A stretch of DNA of 64,000 bases from the NCBI GenBank assembly GCA_028821605.1, contig JAPPFM010000056.1, positions 252,988-316,987 on the forward strand, read 5' to 3'. Positions 42,660-52,809 of this stretch are shown in pieces. Source of the stretch: Candidatus Poribacteria bacterium. GTDB lineage: Bacteria; Poribacteria; WGA-4E; WGA-3G. Position 1 is the first letter of the stretch. Every line of letters starts with the position of its first letter. The notes below the pieces were generated by a model. The model made no database searches. It worked only from the letters and a program-made list of their open reading frames with translations, and was not told the DNA's origin. The position numbers were made by a program, and so were the translations under genes.

Positions 42660-42716
42660 AACGATTCTCCTTATGTACCAACCGAGTGCGGTTGAAGACG
42701 CTATAGTGCGATGTCG

Positions 42717-45512
42717 TTAACCGCCGTGGCATCTCTTGTATTTCTTACCACTTCCGCAAGGGCACGGAGCATTTCTACCAACCTTAGGCATGTTTCCCAT
42801 TGCCTGTTGTGAGGCAAATTCAGCATCACCGGGAGCTGCGGCTGCACGCCTACCTTGAGGACTCCTCGGCTGTGGTCTACGCTGTCTTCCAGTTCGCTGA
42901 CTGGGGACGCGACGACGTGGTGCCTCAGTATTAACACGAGATTTGAAGATAAACTCACTGACCTGTTCTTCAATTTGTTGATACATACTCTCAAAGACAG
43001 CGAGTGCCTCGTTTTTGAAAACAACAATCGGGTCTTTACCCCCGTATCCTGCACCAAATCGAATACCTTCCTCAATATAGTCGATGTTATGGAGGTGTTC
43101 CTTCCAATGATCATCAATCCTGTCCAAAAGGAGTAAGCGTTCGAGGACACGCATCATCTCCGGCCCCATTTCGGCTTCACGCTCCGCATAAGCGGCACGC
43201 AGTATTTCTAAAGTCTGTTCTTGAATTTCTTCTGGGTCTGCCTGTACCAAGGGTGTTTTCCAAGTTGGCTCAATGGGGAATGTGCTCGTCAACCACTGCT
43301 CGAATCTGTCGGGGGTCTCAAGTGGACCTCCTACTTTTTCTCCCATGTTATCCTCGATTCCATCTCTAACGACTCTATCAATCATCCCCCAAATTGTAGT
43401 TTTAAGGGATGCTGGAACTTTAGCATCCTTTTCAGCGAGTGCTGCAAGCCCACCCTCCTCTACTGTGCTTTCGTATTCTGATAATTCTGCTACATCTGTA
43501 GCGGAAGTTAAGACGGTATCGCGTAAGGTATAGATAGTGTCGCGCTGTGTGTCCATGACATCGTCAAACTTGAGGAGATTTTTGCGGACTTCAAAAAACA
43601 TCTGTTCAACGCGAGTCTGGGCTTTCTCAATAGATTTCGTGACCCACGGATGTTCTAATGGAACATCTTCATCCATCCCGACGCGTGTCATCAATCCTTG
43701 CAAGCGTTCAGATCCGAATTTTCGCATCAATTCATCTTCAAGAGAGAGATAGAATCGGGATGAACCCGGATCTCCTTGTCTACCGGAACGACCGCGGAGC
43801 TGATTGTCGATACGTCGGGACTCGTGACGTTCTGTGCCGACGATATGGAGTCCACCAGCAGTTAATACCTGCTTTTTGTTTTCCTCACAAATTGCTTCCG
43901 CCTCTGCAAATGCTGCCTGAAATTCTTCAGACTCCGGGGACAGTGCTTCTGTCTTCGCTTTCTGCTTCCGCAGCGTTTCCATTGCCATACCTTCCGGATT
44001 ACCGCCGAGGAGAATGTCCACACCCCTACCTGCCATATTTGTTGCGATTGTTACAGCACCAGGGGAACCTGCTTGTGCGATGATATCGGCTTCGCGGGCG
44101 TGCTCCTTGGCATTCAAAATCTGATGTCGGATTTTTCGATGTTTGGTTCTGAGCATTTTACTCAGTTTCTCAGAGTTTTCAATCGAAATGGTACCGACCA
44201 GTACCGGACGACCCTTTTCGTGCTGTTCGACAATATCTTCTAAGACAGCGTTATATTTTGCGTCCTCAGTCCTATAAATCTGGTCGGCATGATCAGCCCG
44301 GATCATAGGTTCGTTAGTTGGGATAACGGAAACCTCTAATCCGTAGATATGCGCGAATTCGTTCGCTTCAGTAGCAGCAGTACCGGTCATGCCCGCGAGT
44401 TTATCGTATAGGCGGAAGTAGTTTTGGTAGGTAATCTTGGCACCAGTTTCACTTTCCTCCACAACCTTAACGCGTTCCTTCGCCTCAATTGCTTGATGGA
44501 GCCCTTCACTGAGCCGTCTACCGATCTGTTTGCGCCCTGTGAATTCATCAACGAGAAGCACCTCGCCATTTTCGACCAGATAATCGACATCACGTTTATA
44601 GAGTTGGTGGGCAGTAAGAGCCTGATTGACATGATGCACCATAGCGATGTTGGTGTGTTCATAGAGGTTACCTACGCCAAGACGACGTTCAACCTCCTCA
44701 ACGCCTTCGTCGGTTAGCGTTACACTGCCCCTCGATTTTCCCTGTTGATCGATTTGGAAATGTTCACCTTCTCGGAGTTGCGCAACGACGCTGTTAATTT
44801 GTCTGTAAAGTTCTGGCGGTTTACCGGAGGGTTCTGAGATGATGAGCGGTGTACGGGATTCATCAATGAGAATGCTGTCAACTTCGTCAAGGATGGCATA
44901 GATATGCCCACGCTGGGTCTTATCTTCGATTGAGAGTGCTTTGTTGTCCCAGAGGTAATCGAACCCAAATTCGCTGTGAACGCCGTAAGTGATGTCTGCC
45001 TTGTATCCGAGTCTTTTCTGTTCACGGGGCATTAAGCTAAGTGTTAAGCCAACGGAGAGTCCAAGGAAGTTGTAAATCTTTCCCATCCATTCCGCGTCAC
45101 GGCGTGCGAGATAGTCATTGACGGTGGCGAGATGTACACCTTTTCCGGTCAGAGCATTCAAATAAACGGCGAGGGTTGAGGTGAGCGTTTTGCCTTCACC
45201 TGTACGCATCTCGGCGATGCTTCCTTGGTGGAGCGCAACACCTCCCATAATTTGAACATCATAGTGCCGTTGCTTTAACGTTCGTACTGCCGCTTCACGA
45301 ACAACAGCGAAGGCATCTGGTAAGAGGTCATCGAGTGAAGTGCCAGCATCTAACTGTCGGCGAAATTCCGGTGTTTTGGATTGCAGTTGTGCATCGGTGA
45401 GTTTTTTGATTTCTGGTTCGCGTTGGTTGACGGCTTCAACGATGTCGCGAAACTTTTTGACATCTCGGTCTTCTTTGCTACCGAAGACTTTGGTTATCAC
45501 TTTTTGGAACAT
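42717..45512 (-). CDS. secA: Preprotein translocase ATPase SecA
   Basis: 931 residues, full length. Walker [15 protein letters not shown], the preprotein-crosslinking region, NBD2 with [18 protein letters not shown] and [31 protein letters not shown] (split here for length, blocks contiguous in the protein), and the helical scaffold are all present. The C-terminus has the zinc-binding, SecB/phospholipid-interacting motif [14 protein letters not shown]. It drives Sec-dependent export, which the many signal-peptide and lipoprotein genes nearby need. AGGAT lies 8 nt before ATG 45512. The gap to the next gene is 57 bp. Confidence 0.98.
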   Translation of the reverse strand: MFQKVITKVFGSKEDRDVKKFRDIVEAVNQREPEIKKLTDAQLQSKTPEFRRQLDAGTSLDDLLPDAFAVVREAAVRTLKQRHYDVQIMGGVALHQGSIAEMRTGEGKTLTSTLAVYLNALTGKGVHLATVNDYLARRDAEWMGKIYNFLGLSVGLTLSLMPREQKRLGYKADITYGVHSEFGFDYLWDNKALSIEDKTQRGHIYAILDEVDSILIDESRTPLIISEPSGKPPELYRQINSVVAQLREGEHFQIDQQGKSRGSVTLTDEGVEEVERRLGVGNLYEHTNIAMVHHVNQALTAHQLYKRDVDYLVENGEVLLVDEFTGRKQIGRRLSEGLHQAIEAKERVKVVEESETGAKITYQNYFRLYDKLAGMTGTAATEANEFAHIYGLEVSVIPTNEPMIRADHADQIYRTEDAKYNAVLEDIVEQHEKGRPVLVGTISIENSEKLSKMLRTKHRKIRHQILNAKEHAREADIIAQAGSPGAVTIATNMAGRGVDILLGGNPEGMAMETLRKQKAKTEALSPESEEFQAAFAEAEAICEENKKQVLTAGGLHIVGTERHESRRIDNQLRGRSGRQGDPGSSRFYLSLEDELMRKFGSERLQGLMTRVGMDEDVPLEHPWVTKSIEKAQTRVEQMFFEVRKNLLKFDDVMDTQRDTIYTLRDTVLTSATDVAELSEYESTVEEGGLAALAEKDAKVPASLKTTIWGMIDRVVRDGIEDNMGEKVGGPLETPDRFEQWLTSTFPIEPTWKTPLVQADPEEIQEQTLEILRAAYAEREAEMGPEMMRVLERLLLLDRIDDHWKEHLHNIDYIEEGIRFGAGYGGKDPIVVFKNEALAVFESMYQQIEEQVSEFIFKSRVNTEAPRRRVPSQRTGRQRRPQPRSPQGRRAAAAPGDAEFASQQAMGNMPKVGRNAPCPCGSGKKYKRCHGG

Positions 45513-45574
45513 AATTGCTATCCTATTGAGGCTCCTACTGTGGCACGTTGTGCCAGTAAAGGTGCGGAATTTTA

Positions 45575-46699
45575 TCAGTTCGCTGTTTCTATGGGTTCTG
45601 CGTCAGGTGGTACTAACAAATTCTGTCCATCGAGTTTCTTTCGCACAATCGTATAAACTATCGTGTTGCCAGCGGAGGCGATTGAAAACAGGTACGCAAT
45701 AATCAGTCCGGCACTCATGAGCAGCGTAATCGTCAGAAGGGTTGCGGTCACTGGTGTTGTAACTGTTGCTATTCCTGTTAACGTCGGCATTTGTGTGTTC
45801 GTTCCAATATCAAAGACACCAAAATTATTAATATAAGGCAGTGCTGCTAACTTTTCCACAACCCCACCGAGCCATAAGTTCGCATAGCCCATGAATTGCT
45901 GCAGCGTTTCAGTGTGGAAGAGGTGCATCGGGAACATCATGATCGAAAAACCAGCAAGGCAAAAGAGTGCCCAGATAGGAACGAAAATGAGTTTGATAAG
46001 AAACAACATCGCTTCATAACACACTAACAGCCAGGGTTTGTTCCAAACGATTGCGAATTGCTGATAAATTGTTTCAAAGGCATCGGCACCTGTTGTGGCG
46101 GCGACAGCTGGCACAAAGAGTAAACTAACACCGAAAACAGTTACTATTAACGCCATCAGTACTCCGAGGAAAAAACCGATCGGCATGAGCAGCGAGGTGA
46201 GTGCGAGGAACGGTTTTCCGACTGCTGGTAGCTTTCCGATTCCCGTAATACAGAGAGGTATCAACGCGAGAAATATCTGGATGAGAAGTAGACCGATGAA
46301 CGCACCCAAAACGGATTTCCAATGCCCTTTGAGAAAAGTTACGGCATCCCCGACCGAAAAGAAGAAATCCCCACGAAGTTGTTCGATGGTAATTTTGGAA
46401 ACCACTGTGCTTGCCAAGAAGAAGATGCATGCAAGACTGACGACTCCTATCCACATAGCAATTTCAGTTATCTGTTCAAGTCCTGCGTCACTGAACGGAG
46501 GGACGGGCAAAAGTCCGTATCTGTTCCAAAATTCCTGCGCGGCGGTACCACCTACAATGAAAAGGCTGAGATACACCAAAGTTTCATAAATCAGATAAGC
46601 GAGTACGAGTCCAATGAGATGAACAGCAATCTTTCGTCCGCTGAATCCGTAACCGATAACTTGGAAAATATCCCTGAAGTCAAAGTAACGCTTTTCCAT
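45575..46699 (-). CDS. Polytopic membrane protein of unknown function
   Basis: 374 residues with about six to seven transmembrane helices (for example 25-49, 80-102, 130-157, 168-198, 225-255, 325-350). Loops are short; there are no enzymatic motifs. It resembles glycine/alanine-poor integral membrane proteins that bacteria often keep near Sec genes, but I recognise no named family. Pro- and Gly-containing helices ([31 protein letters not shown]) suggest a channel or transporter-like bundle. It lies 62 bp upstream of secA on the same strand and may be co-transcribed with it. Confidence 0.6.
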   Translation of the reverse strand: MEKRYFDFRDIFQVIGYGFSGRKIAVHLIGLVLAYLIYETLVYLSLFIVGGTAAQEFWNRYGLLPVPPFSDAGLEQITEIAMWIGVVSLACIFFLASTVVSKITIEQLRGDFFFSVGDAVTFLKGHWKSVLGAFIGLLLIQIFLALIPLCITGIGKLPAVGKPFLALTSLLMPIGFFLGVLMALIVTVFGVSLLFVPAVAATTGADAFETIYQQFAIVWNKPWLLVCYEAMLFLIKLIFVPIWALFCLAGFSIMMFPMHLFHTETLQQFMGYANLWLGGVVEKLAALPYINNFGVFDIGTNTQMPTLTGIATVTTPVTATLLTITLLMSAGLIIAYLFSIASAGNTIVYTIVRKKLDGQNLLVPPDAEPIETAN

Positions 46700-46776
46700 G
46701 AAGGGTTTCTTCTGCTTTTCTGCTTGTTCTTGTGTATTTAATGATACTACAATTTGCGGTATTCTGTCAAGTGTTT

Positions 46777-46822
46777 ATTCAGTTGTTAGTCGTCAGTTAT
46801 CAATCGTCAGCAGTCAGCAAGA
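46777..46822. repeat. Fragment of the TCAGTTATCAG-rich repeat family
   Basis: CAGTTGTTAGTCGTCAGTTA followed by TCAATCGTCAGCAGTCAGCA. It lies in the gap between the membrane protein and the DUF1573-like gene. Confidence 0.4.
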
Positions 46823-46846
46823 GTCAGGAATCGGAGTTCCGTTCTA

Positions 46847-47566
46847 TCATTGATGGTCAGCGGAGACTACTTTGGCGGTGACGGGGAAGGTTAGTGTTCG
46901 TTGGTTTGGGAAGTGGACAGTGAGTAACGATGAAAAGACGCCTCTGTCTTTCAGCGGACCGAGTTGGACTGTAACGAGAGAGGTATCTGTCCCTAAATTA
47001 GGTGTTATCTCCCATGTAAGTGTTTCATGACCTGATGGCAGAAGGTGGATGTTCGATGTGTCGAGCGGGGCATTCACAATGAGGTTGATAGTCTTTTGAT
47101 GCATCGTTTCGGGAAGGATATCCCCAAACTCACAAACATCAGGGTTGAGCATCGCGAATCGTTTGGCGGCGGCGATAATCGTCAAATAGACAATCGGGGT
47201 TTTAGGACTGTCTGTGAAAATAGCAGCAGTCACCGATGTTTCATCCGTGGGCAGAAGTTCGGGGTTTATAACTATCTGAAACGTGCTTTCTTCATCCGGT
47301 TGGATGACATTCGGCCCTGTGATTTCAGTGTAACTGCACCCCGTTTGAATCCTTTGGATGTGGAGTGTGGTGCTACCTATATTTTGTGCTGTCAGCGATT
47401 GTGTTACAGGACCTTTCCATTCTGGGAGCGTTCCAAAGTGAATTTGTTGCTGTGCAAGGACTAACTCCGCCGGAGATTCATCGCGATTATTAACGAGAAC
47501 AACAATAAGTCCGGAAATCAGTAGTATGGGAATGATGATCGTTGTGATGATTGTGCGTCTGGACAT
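46847..47566 (-). CDS. Membrane-anchored DUF1573-like protein
   Basis: 239 residues with an N-terminal anchor (about 6-27). The first domain has QQQIHFGTLPEWKGPVTQSL, then AQNIGSTTLHIQRIQTGCSY, matching the DUF1573 pattern of an Ig-like (HYDIN/ASPM-type) beta-sandwich with a conserved Cys after the third strand. A second, similar sandwich follows (PDVCEFGDILPETMHQKTINLIV), so the extracellular part is two Ig-like domains. Such proteins are common in Bacteroidetes- and Planctomycetes-like genomes and have no assigned function. It is transcribed leftward, alone. Confidence 0.65.
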   Translation of the reverse strand: MSRRTIITTIIIPILLISGLIVVLVNNRDESPAELVLAQQQIHFGTLPEWKGPVTQSLTAQNIGSTTLHIQRIQTGCSYTEITGPNVIQPDEESTFQIVINPELLPTDETSVTAAIFTDSPKTPIVYLTIIAAAKRFAMLNPDVCEFGDILPETMHQKTINLIVNAPLDTSNIHLLPSGHETLTWEITPNLGTDTSLVTVQLGPLKDRGVFSSLLTVHFPNQRTLTFPVTAKVVSADHQ

Positions 47567-47682
47567 GGTTTGGATAAAAGGTTGAATTCCACTGGGATTT
47601 TAGCTAAAGTTCTCGGAGTTTTCCGACCTACCTTGTGTATAATAACATCACTCAATTTAAAAATGCAAACTTGTTTTTTCCC

Positions 47683-47711
47683 TTGACTTTACAGGTTCTG
47701 TGTGCTATTCT
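47683..47711 (+). promoter_or_regulatory. Sigma-70-type promoter of the dockerin protein gene
   Basis: TTGACT at 47683-47688, a 17-bp spacer and TATTCT at 47706-47711. The leader is about 115 nt and ends in AAAGGAG 8 nt before the GTG start. Confidence 0.55.
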
Positions 47712-47835
47712 AATGGGGGTTTGGGACAAAGATGCATGACGGGTTGAGTCAGAAAAGACGAAATACCATTAAGATGCCAATGTGGTTACAGTCCTTCAAA
47801 CACTCACTTGTGGAAACTGATAAAGGAGATATTTA

Positions 47836-48660
47836 GTGATTGAAAAGAGATGTGCCTTTGTGCTGTCGCTGATGCTTTTATTCTTCTATACTTCCGCTGT
47901 TCTAACAGCAGAAACCCCGAAGTATTATCCTCTGGATTTAGGTAATATGTCGGTGTTGGAGACCGAGGATGGAACTGAAAGGATTACTTACACGGTTGAA
48001 GCTGCTGAAGAACGTCTTGAAGGTAAAGAGATCACACTTATAAAAAGAACAGCGGAAACGTTAGGTACAGACGAAACCACCGGCGAAGTGTACTTCGTAT
48101 ATTTTGACGACGACGGCGTAAAATTGCATAAAGTTGTTGCAGAACTCGGTTCAGTGTTCGGTACAGCAACAGCTGTATTATCACCCCCTGTTTTGTTTCT
48201 TCCGGCATCATTAGCACTGAGGGATTCATGGGAGTTTACGTTGGAAACAGAGGTTATACTCACAGGACCAGTTTCAGTCCTCAGTGTCTACGAAGTCGTT
48301 GCTGTAGAAGATGTAGTAACACCCGCGGGGACATTTGAGAACTGTCTTAAAATTAAACTTGATTCAAAAACCGTCTCTACGTTGTCGGTAACCCGTACAA
48401 CCTCTTACCAATGGATGGCACCGAATGTTGGAATCGTTAGGGTCGAAACTGATCAGGAGATTGTCTTTAATTTAGTAAGTTCTAATCTGCTCACCGATAC
48501 GTCTACTTATGATGTAACGGGTGATGGTGCTGTCAACATATTAGACCTCGTCTTTGTTGCTTCTCTCTTCGGAGAGGTGAATGCAGATGCGGATGTGAAC
48601 GTCGACGGTGTCGTTAATATTTTGGATTTGACACTCATTGTGCAGAATTTTAGCGATTAA
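47836..48660 (+). CDS. Secreted protein with C-terminal type I dockerin
   Basis: 274 residues, GTG start (47836) with AAAGGAG 8 nt upstream. A signal peptide (about 6-25, ending ...SSAVLTAE) leads to a ~190-residue domain of beta type (YPLDLGNMSVLETEDGTERITY...) that I do not recognise, resembling DUF3108-like envelope proteins. The tail is a dockerin with two calcium loops, DVTGDGAVNILDLVFVASLFG and DVNVDGVVNILDLTLIV (each within the Asp/Asn-rich EF-type loop). Dockerins bind cohesins to build extracellular complexes. No cohesin gene is in the window. It does not carry the K-L-x-T-x-W tail, so the two C-terminal signals are alternatives. Confidence 0.75.
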   Translation: MIEKRCAFVLSLMLLFFYTSAVLTAETPKYYPLDLGNMSVLETEDGTERITYTVEAAEERLEGKEITLIKRTAETLGTDETTGEVYFVYFDDDGVKLHKVVAELGSVFGTATAVLSPPVLFLPASLALRDSWEFTLETEVILTGPVSVLSVYEVVAVEDVVTPAGTFENCLKIKLDSKTVSTLSVTRTTSYQWMAPNVGIVRVETDQEIVFNLVSSNLLTDTSTYDVTGDGAVNILDLVFVASLFGEVNADADVNVDGVVNILDLTLIVQNFSD

Positions 48661-48742
48661 CCTAAAATTCATCGGAAATCGCCAATAGAGGCGTTGGTGC
48701 CATCGGTACCGCCCCACCCTTCAATATAGTGAACCTTTCCGC

Positions 48743-49579
48743 TTAAGGCGAGATATCCTTCACACACCGAAACCCGCGGAAGACGCTTGTGTAGTGCTGC
48801 GGGCCCCAGTCTCGATAAGCAACTCGTAGGAATAACCCATTATCGGTCCAGCAGCCGCCCCTTAAAACGCGATTCTTCTTCTTGATGACTTTGAAACTAT
48901 TGATAACTTCTTCGCGCGTGCCATTTGAAAATGGGTTTTTACGTGCGGATGTTGCATAGAAATCAGGATCATATTCATCAAGGCACCACTCGGAAACATT
49001 CCCAGCCATATCGTATAAACCGTAGCCGTTAGGCGGGTACTGTCCGACAGTGATCGGTGCGTTGAAATGTCGTGCGTGGTTTGCGCGGGTTGCATCATAA
49101 GCATCGCCCCACGGATACGCTTTCTCAATAAGTCCGCCGCGCGCTGCTTTCTCCCATTGCGCTTTTGTTGGTAATCGCTTCCCCGCCCATTGTGCATAAG
49201 CCATCGCTGCATACCAACTCACATAAATGACTGGATGATCAGCCTTGCCATCGGGATAGGAGTTACCATTCCAAAGTCGGAGGTATACACCGTCGTGGAA
49301 CCCTTCTGCAATATTTTCTTTTTGCCATTCCGGGTTTGCATCGACGAACGCCTTGTATTGTGCATTTGTAACCTCGTAAACATCCATATAGAACGCATCA
49401 ACATAGACGGTATGCACTGGACGTTCATTGTTTTTCCCAGTGTGACTCCCCATTTCAAACTCGCCCGCAGGTATTAGCACCATACCGTCGGGGATATCGC
49501 CAGCAGAGGGAATGTGTTGTATGCCACAGACCCATAAAATGGTAAAGGTTAGGAGGCACACGATTCCTTTTTGAGTCAT
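48743..49579 (-). CDS. Secreted FGE-sulfatase-domain protein lacking the FGE cysteine pair
   Basis: 278 residues with signal peptide (about 5-26). The C-type-lectin-like formylglycine-generating-enzyme fold is clear: DGMVLIPAGEFEMGSHTGKNNERPVH, VYEVTNAQYKAFVDA, HPVIYVSWYAAMAYAQWAGKRLPTKAQWEKAARGG (contiguous blocks), YPWGD, GLYDMAGNVSEWCLDEYD and RVLRGGCWTDN. At the position of the copper-binding C-x4-C pair of true FGE, the chain reads NGLFLRVAYR without cysteines. It is therefore not expected to make formylglycine. Related secreted proteins may bind glycans or act as SUMF-type accessory enzymes. AGGAA precedes the ATG. Confidence 0.85.
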   Translation of the reverse strand: MTQKGIVCLLTFTILWVCGIQHIPSAGDIPDGMVLIPAGEFEMGSHTGKNNERPVHTVYVDAFYMDVYEVTNAQYKAFVDANPEWQKENIAEGFHDGVYLRLWNGNSYPDGKADHPVIYVSWYAAMAYAQWAGKRLPTKAQWEKAARGGLIEKAYPWGDAYDATRANHARHFNAPITVGQYPPNGYGLYDMAGNVSEWCLDEYDPDFYATSARKNPFSNGTREEVINSFKVIKKKNRVLRGGCWTDNGLFLRVAYRDWGPQHYTSVFRGFRCVKDISP

Positions 49580-49619
49580 TGTGTAAAATTCCTTTCATAT
49601 CCATCGCTTCGTGGAGGGA

Positions 49620-50516
49620 TTAACGCTGCCTATTCACAAGATAAATTCCGATTGCCACCAATCCAGTGCCTGCCAACAAGTCGAAGGTCAGTTTATCGCC
49701 TAAAAACAGGTGGCTAAACAGAACGCCCGACAGCGGCATCAGAAAAGAAAAGACAACCAATTTACTCGCTTTGTATCTTCTTAGCGTCCATGTCAACCCT
49801 AAAAAGCAGAAACCTGTGATAATCCATCCCTGATAGATCAATCCAGCACTGCTTGCCAGCGTCCATTCAATCGATTTCTCTCTTTCAAAAATGTAACTGA
49901 GAACGTAAAAGCACGGAATGTTTAAACCTAACAGCCAGACGAGCAAACGATACGGGTAAATGTCCTGAACGAATACTTTTGTCAATGTAATGCGGAGGCC
50001 TAAGAAACATGCACTGAGAATTACGATTAGATCACCGATGAGATATCCTGTAGAAAGACCTTGCAGATTCGGCATGATGGCGAGAAAAACACCACCGAAC
50101 GCAGTGATAATTCCCAATGTTTTCGTCACAGTGAGTCGATCATTTGGAAGCCAGAAGTGTCCAAACAGAACTGTAAAAAGCGGATAGAGACTGAAAAAAA
50201 TGGTTGAACGAGCGGCAGTCGTGTGTTGCGTGCCAATGTTCAACGTGATCGTATGCAAAGTGTAGAGGATAGCGATCAGCAGCAATCGACGGAATTCCTC
50301 GAAGCACATCCGCATTGACATCCCATAGTAAAATCCCGCTCCGCCAACGAAAATAACACCCAATATACAGCGGAAGAGTGCCATTTTTAGCGGTGGAAAG
50401 CCTTGCAGACCGAGTTTAACAGCGAATGACCCGCCACCTATGAGAGAAACAATGAGCAGCATAAAGGCAATAATCTTGCCTGATGGGTCTTCGTTCCTAA
50501 ATTCTTTTTCAAGCAT
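49620..50516 (-). CDS. EamA/DMT-superfamily transporter
   Basis: 298 residues from ATG 50514-50516; a longer in-frame start at 50693 would add 59 polar residues and overlaps the promoter region. Ten hydrophobic helices in two EamA repeats are seen (first repeat starting LIVSLIGGGSFAVKLGLQGFPPLKMALFR, split as helix and loop; second around GLRITLTKVFVQDIYPYRLLVW). MPLSGVLFSHLFLGDKL near the C-terminus is the typical last-helix signature. Such proteins export amino acids or other metabolites, or exchange nucleotide sugars. Substrate unknown. The ribosome site is weak. Confidence 0.8.
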   Translation of the reverse strand: MLEKEFRNEDPSGKIIAFMLLIVSLIGGGSFAVKLGLQGFPPLKMALFRCILGVIFVGGAGFYYGMSMRMCFEEFRRLLLIAILYTLHTITLNIGTQHTTAARSTIFFSLYPLFTVLFGHFWLPNDRLTVTKTLGIITAFGGVFLAIMPNLQGLSTGYLIGDLIVILSACFLGLRITLTKVFVQDIYPYRLLVWLLGLNIPCFYVLSYIFEREKSIEWTLASSAGLIYQGWIITGFCFLGLTWTLRRYKASKLVVFSFLMPLSGVLFSHLFLGDKLTFDLLAGTGLVAIGIYLVNRQR

Positions 50517-50686
50517 GAATGTAAATGAGTCCCGAAAAGCGGGACAAAACTGTGATTTTGTGGTATATTTATTCTGCGTCGTGGTGTATAGTTGTCGTTG
50601 CGTCAGAAACCTATGAAGTGAGTATTGATTCTTACTAAGGATACCGCATTTATCTTTGTTAATCAAGAAAAAATCGTTTGATTTTC

Positions 50687-50716
50687 TTGACATTTTTCCG
50701 ACTTACGTGATACTTT
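50687..50716 (+). promoter_or_regulatory. Sigma-70-type promoter candidate of the substrate-binding lipoprotein gene
   Basis: Perfect TTGACA at 50687-50692, an 18-bp spacer and TACTTT at 50711-50716. The predicted leader of about 140 nt includes the ~103-bp repeat. Confidence 0.45.
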
Positions 50717-50730
50717 ATGATAGTGTTCCC

Positions 50731-50834
50731 GTAGGTTGGGTAAAGTGGTGAATGACCCAAAAATCCCCTAACTCATTAAGAAGATTCTGATTTTCAATGA
50801 CGCGTTCATGGAAGTCAACATAGCGAAACCCAAC
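50731..50834 (+). repeat. ~103-bp end-conserved repeat, copy C
   Basis: Begins GTAGGTTGGGT and ends GCGAAACCCAAC, the same orientation as copy A1. It lies 28 bp before the start codon of the substrate-binding protein. Confidence 0.6.
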
Positions 50835-50862
50835 AATTGAACTAAAAGAAATTAGGAGAAAA

Positions 50863-52017
50863 ATGCAGAGAATCATAATATTCGCATTTGCTTTAATAAT
50901 TATTGCTTTGACTGTTGGACTTTTCAGTTGCGATAGAATCGTCTCGGTAGCATCTGATGGCGAAACGCCTCAGATGATGGGCGAAGAGATTCCCATCGGT
51001 GTTGTCGTCGCACTGACAGGGCAACACGCCGAACCGTATGGATTTCCAATGCAACGCGGTTTTGAATTGGCACGAGAAGAGATCAACAGCCTCGGCGGTG
51101 TGAATCTCACGTTTATCACTGTGGACGATCAGAGCACCGCAGAGGGAGCGAAGGAAGCCGTACAGCACCTGGTTAACCAAGGTGTACCTGCTATAGTTGG
51201 GCTTGCTATCTCGACGCATCTTAAAGAGGCTGCCCCAATTGCGCAGGAAAATCGGGTCATAGCTTTCAGTTCGGTCTCCTCCGCTGCAGGTTTGAGCGGG
51301 ATCGGAGATTTCATTTTCCGCACCAGTCTCGCCACAAATATAAGCATTCCCAGTGGGGTGATGGTAACTCAGCAGAAAATCGGCTATCAAAAAGTCGCGA
51401 CGATCTATGATGCCATCGATGTCTACTCCAGAAGTAGCAATGAAGTGTTAAAAACGGTACTTGAGGCAAACGGGGTTGAGATTCTAACCCAGGAAACCTT
51501 CAAAACCGGCGATACCGATTTTTCTCAGCAATTAATCAATATAATGGCGATGGAGCCGGACGCACTCTTTATCTCTGCACTCTCACAAGAAATAGCGCAG
51601 ATTGTCGCACAAACATCCAAGGTAGGTTTTCCCGATACTATTCGCGTTATTGCGCCTGATTTAACCATGGACGAAGTCCAAAAGGCGGGCGATGGTGCTG
51701 AAGGGACAATAGGGTTTATTGGATGGTCGAGTATATCTGACGCACCCGGAAACCAAACCTTTATTAAGAATTATCGAACGAAATACGGTATTGAACCGGA
51801 ACCGTGGGCGGCACAGTCGTATGTGACTCTCCGTGTTCTTGCCAATGCAATTAAGATAGCACAATCGGCGGATTCGACAGCCATTCGGGACGCACTCGCA
51901 CAGACGAAGGATTTACCCACTATTTTAGGCAACTTCTCTTTTAACCCTGATGGAGACGCGCTGTATGACCAGATTGTACTGGTCGTTAAGGACGGAGAAT
52001 TTCAGGTCTTTGAATAA
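50863..52017 (+). CDS. Substrate-binding lipoprotein, branched-chain amino acid type (LivK-like, Peripla_BP_6)
   Basis: 384 residues. A lipoprotein signal ends in VGLFSC with Cys23. The two-lobe periplasmic-binding fold is recognised by IPIGVVVALTGQHAEPYGFPMQRGFELA, VDDQSTAEGAKEAV, VPAIVGLAISTHLKEAAPIA, FIFRTSLATNISIPSGV and KTGDTDFSQQLINI. Family members bind leucine/valine, amides, urea or aromatic compounds for LIV-type ABC importers. No LivHMGF genes are adjacent, so the transporter is elsewhere or this is a stand-alone sensor or binding protein. AGGAGAAAA precedes the ATG. It converges on the secreted cassette operon. Confidence 0.85.
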   Translation: MQRIIIFAFALIIIALTVGLFSCDRIVSVASDGETPQMMGEEIPIGVVVALTGQHAEPYGFPMQRGFELAREEINSLGGVNLTFITVDDQSTAEGAKEAVQHLVNQGVPAIVGLAISTHLKEAAPIAQENRVIAFSSVSSAAGLSGIGDFIFRTSLATNISIPSGVMVTQQKIGYQKVATIYDAIDVYSRSSNEVLKTVLEANGVEILTQETFKTGDTDFSQQLINIMAMEPDALFISALSQEIAQIVAQTSKVGFPDTIRVIAPDLTMDEVQKAGDGAEGTIGFIGWSSISDAPGNQTFIKNYRTKYGIEPEPWAAQSYVTLRVLANAIKIAQSADSTAIRDALAQTKDLPTILGNFSFNPDGDALYDQIVLVVKDGEFQVFE

Positions 52018-52051
52018 TCGCCAGTGTCGAATGATATAATCTAAGCCTTAT

Positions 52052-52753
52052 TCATCTGGTCTTGAGTTGACCCCAGGTTAAGGTTGATTTGACTTCTGGG
52101 GTGAGGTTTAGACCGGAGATGGTGAAAGAATCAGCCCATCCTTCACCAGCCCACTCATTTGCGATATTAATACCCTCCATGACGAAGCCGAGGATCTCAA
52201 TTTTATCGAAATTAGCGTCTTGGAATGCTGTGCGAAATTCACCATCTGCGAACAATGCAAAGTGCCCTGAATTAAAATAAAGTTTCATCTCTGTGAGGAC
52301 ATCGGTTTCCCAGCGGATACGTGGCTCTCTGGAAAGTCGGATCCGAAAAGGGTGGCTGCTCCCTTTGCCATCAAAACGCCTCGCTCTGATTTCGTCTGGA
52401 AAAAACACATAGAAGAACGGGTCTTCTTCCGGCGTATCGGGAAAACGCCGACCCACACAGAAACCGAAACGCGTCTTGTCGCCGCCAAAATTGTTTATCG
52501 TGACTATGAAGTTCCTATAGGGTGGCGGGAGCGCGATGAATTCGTAGAGTTCATATCCTACCTCCCATTCCCTTTTGACCTCCGCGCGTAGGAAACCATC
52601 GCTTATTTTCCAAAGCGAATCATTTCCCACGATCCGCCATGCCGTAGGACTTTCAACATCAAAATCGTCACGCCAGACCTCAGCGGATGCAAAGAGCGTG
52701 CAGCTGATGAAAGTATAGATAAATATAAGGAGTGTTGCATCTCTGTTTGGCAT
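52052..52753 (-). CDS. Secreted protein A1 (concanavalin-like, DUF1080-like) with the shared C-terminal tail
   Basis: 233 residues with signal peptide (about 7-24). The pattern W-x-D-x-F...W-x-x-VGNDS-x-W-x-x-x-DGFL-x-AE and later LYFNSGHFALFADGE, DANF and FTISGLNL suggests a lectin-like beta-sandwich similar to DUF1080/LamG-type domains. Enzymatic residues are not evident. The tail is NLTPEVKSTLTWGQLKTR. It is a close paralog of A2 at 53583, with collinear blocks throughout. It is last in a five-gene leftward operon (55063 first), 56 bp after B1. Confidence 0.7.
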   Translation of the reverse strand: MPNRDATLLIFIYTFISCTLFASAEVWRDDFDVESPTAWRIVGNDSLWKISDGFLRAEVKREWEVGYELYEFIALPPPYRNFIVTINNFGGDKTRFGFCVGRRFPDTPEEDPFFYVFFPDEIRARRFDGKGSSHPFRIRLSREPRIRWETDVLTEMKLYFNSGHFALFADGEFRTAFQDANFDKIEILGFVMEGINIANEWAGEGWADSFTISGLNLTPEVKSTLTWGQLKTR

Positions 52754-52809
52754 GGATTCAACCTAATTTATTAGTGTGGAGATTCAGTTCACATATACGG
52801 ATACACCGG

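Larger units (their letters stand above)
50517..50862. other. 346-bp gene-free region between divergent genes
   Basis: Contains a small GTCCCG/CGGGAC hairpin at about 50528-50545, a rightward promoter candidate at 50687-50716 and copy C of the ~103-bp repeat at 50731-50834. The repeat would lie in the leader of the substrate-binding protein gene. Confidence 0.5.
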
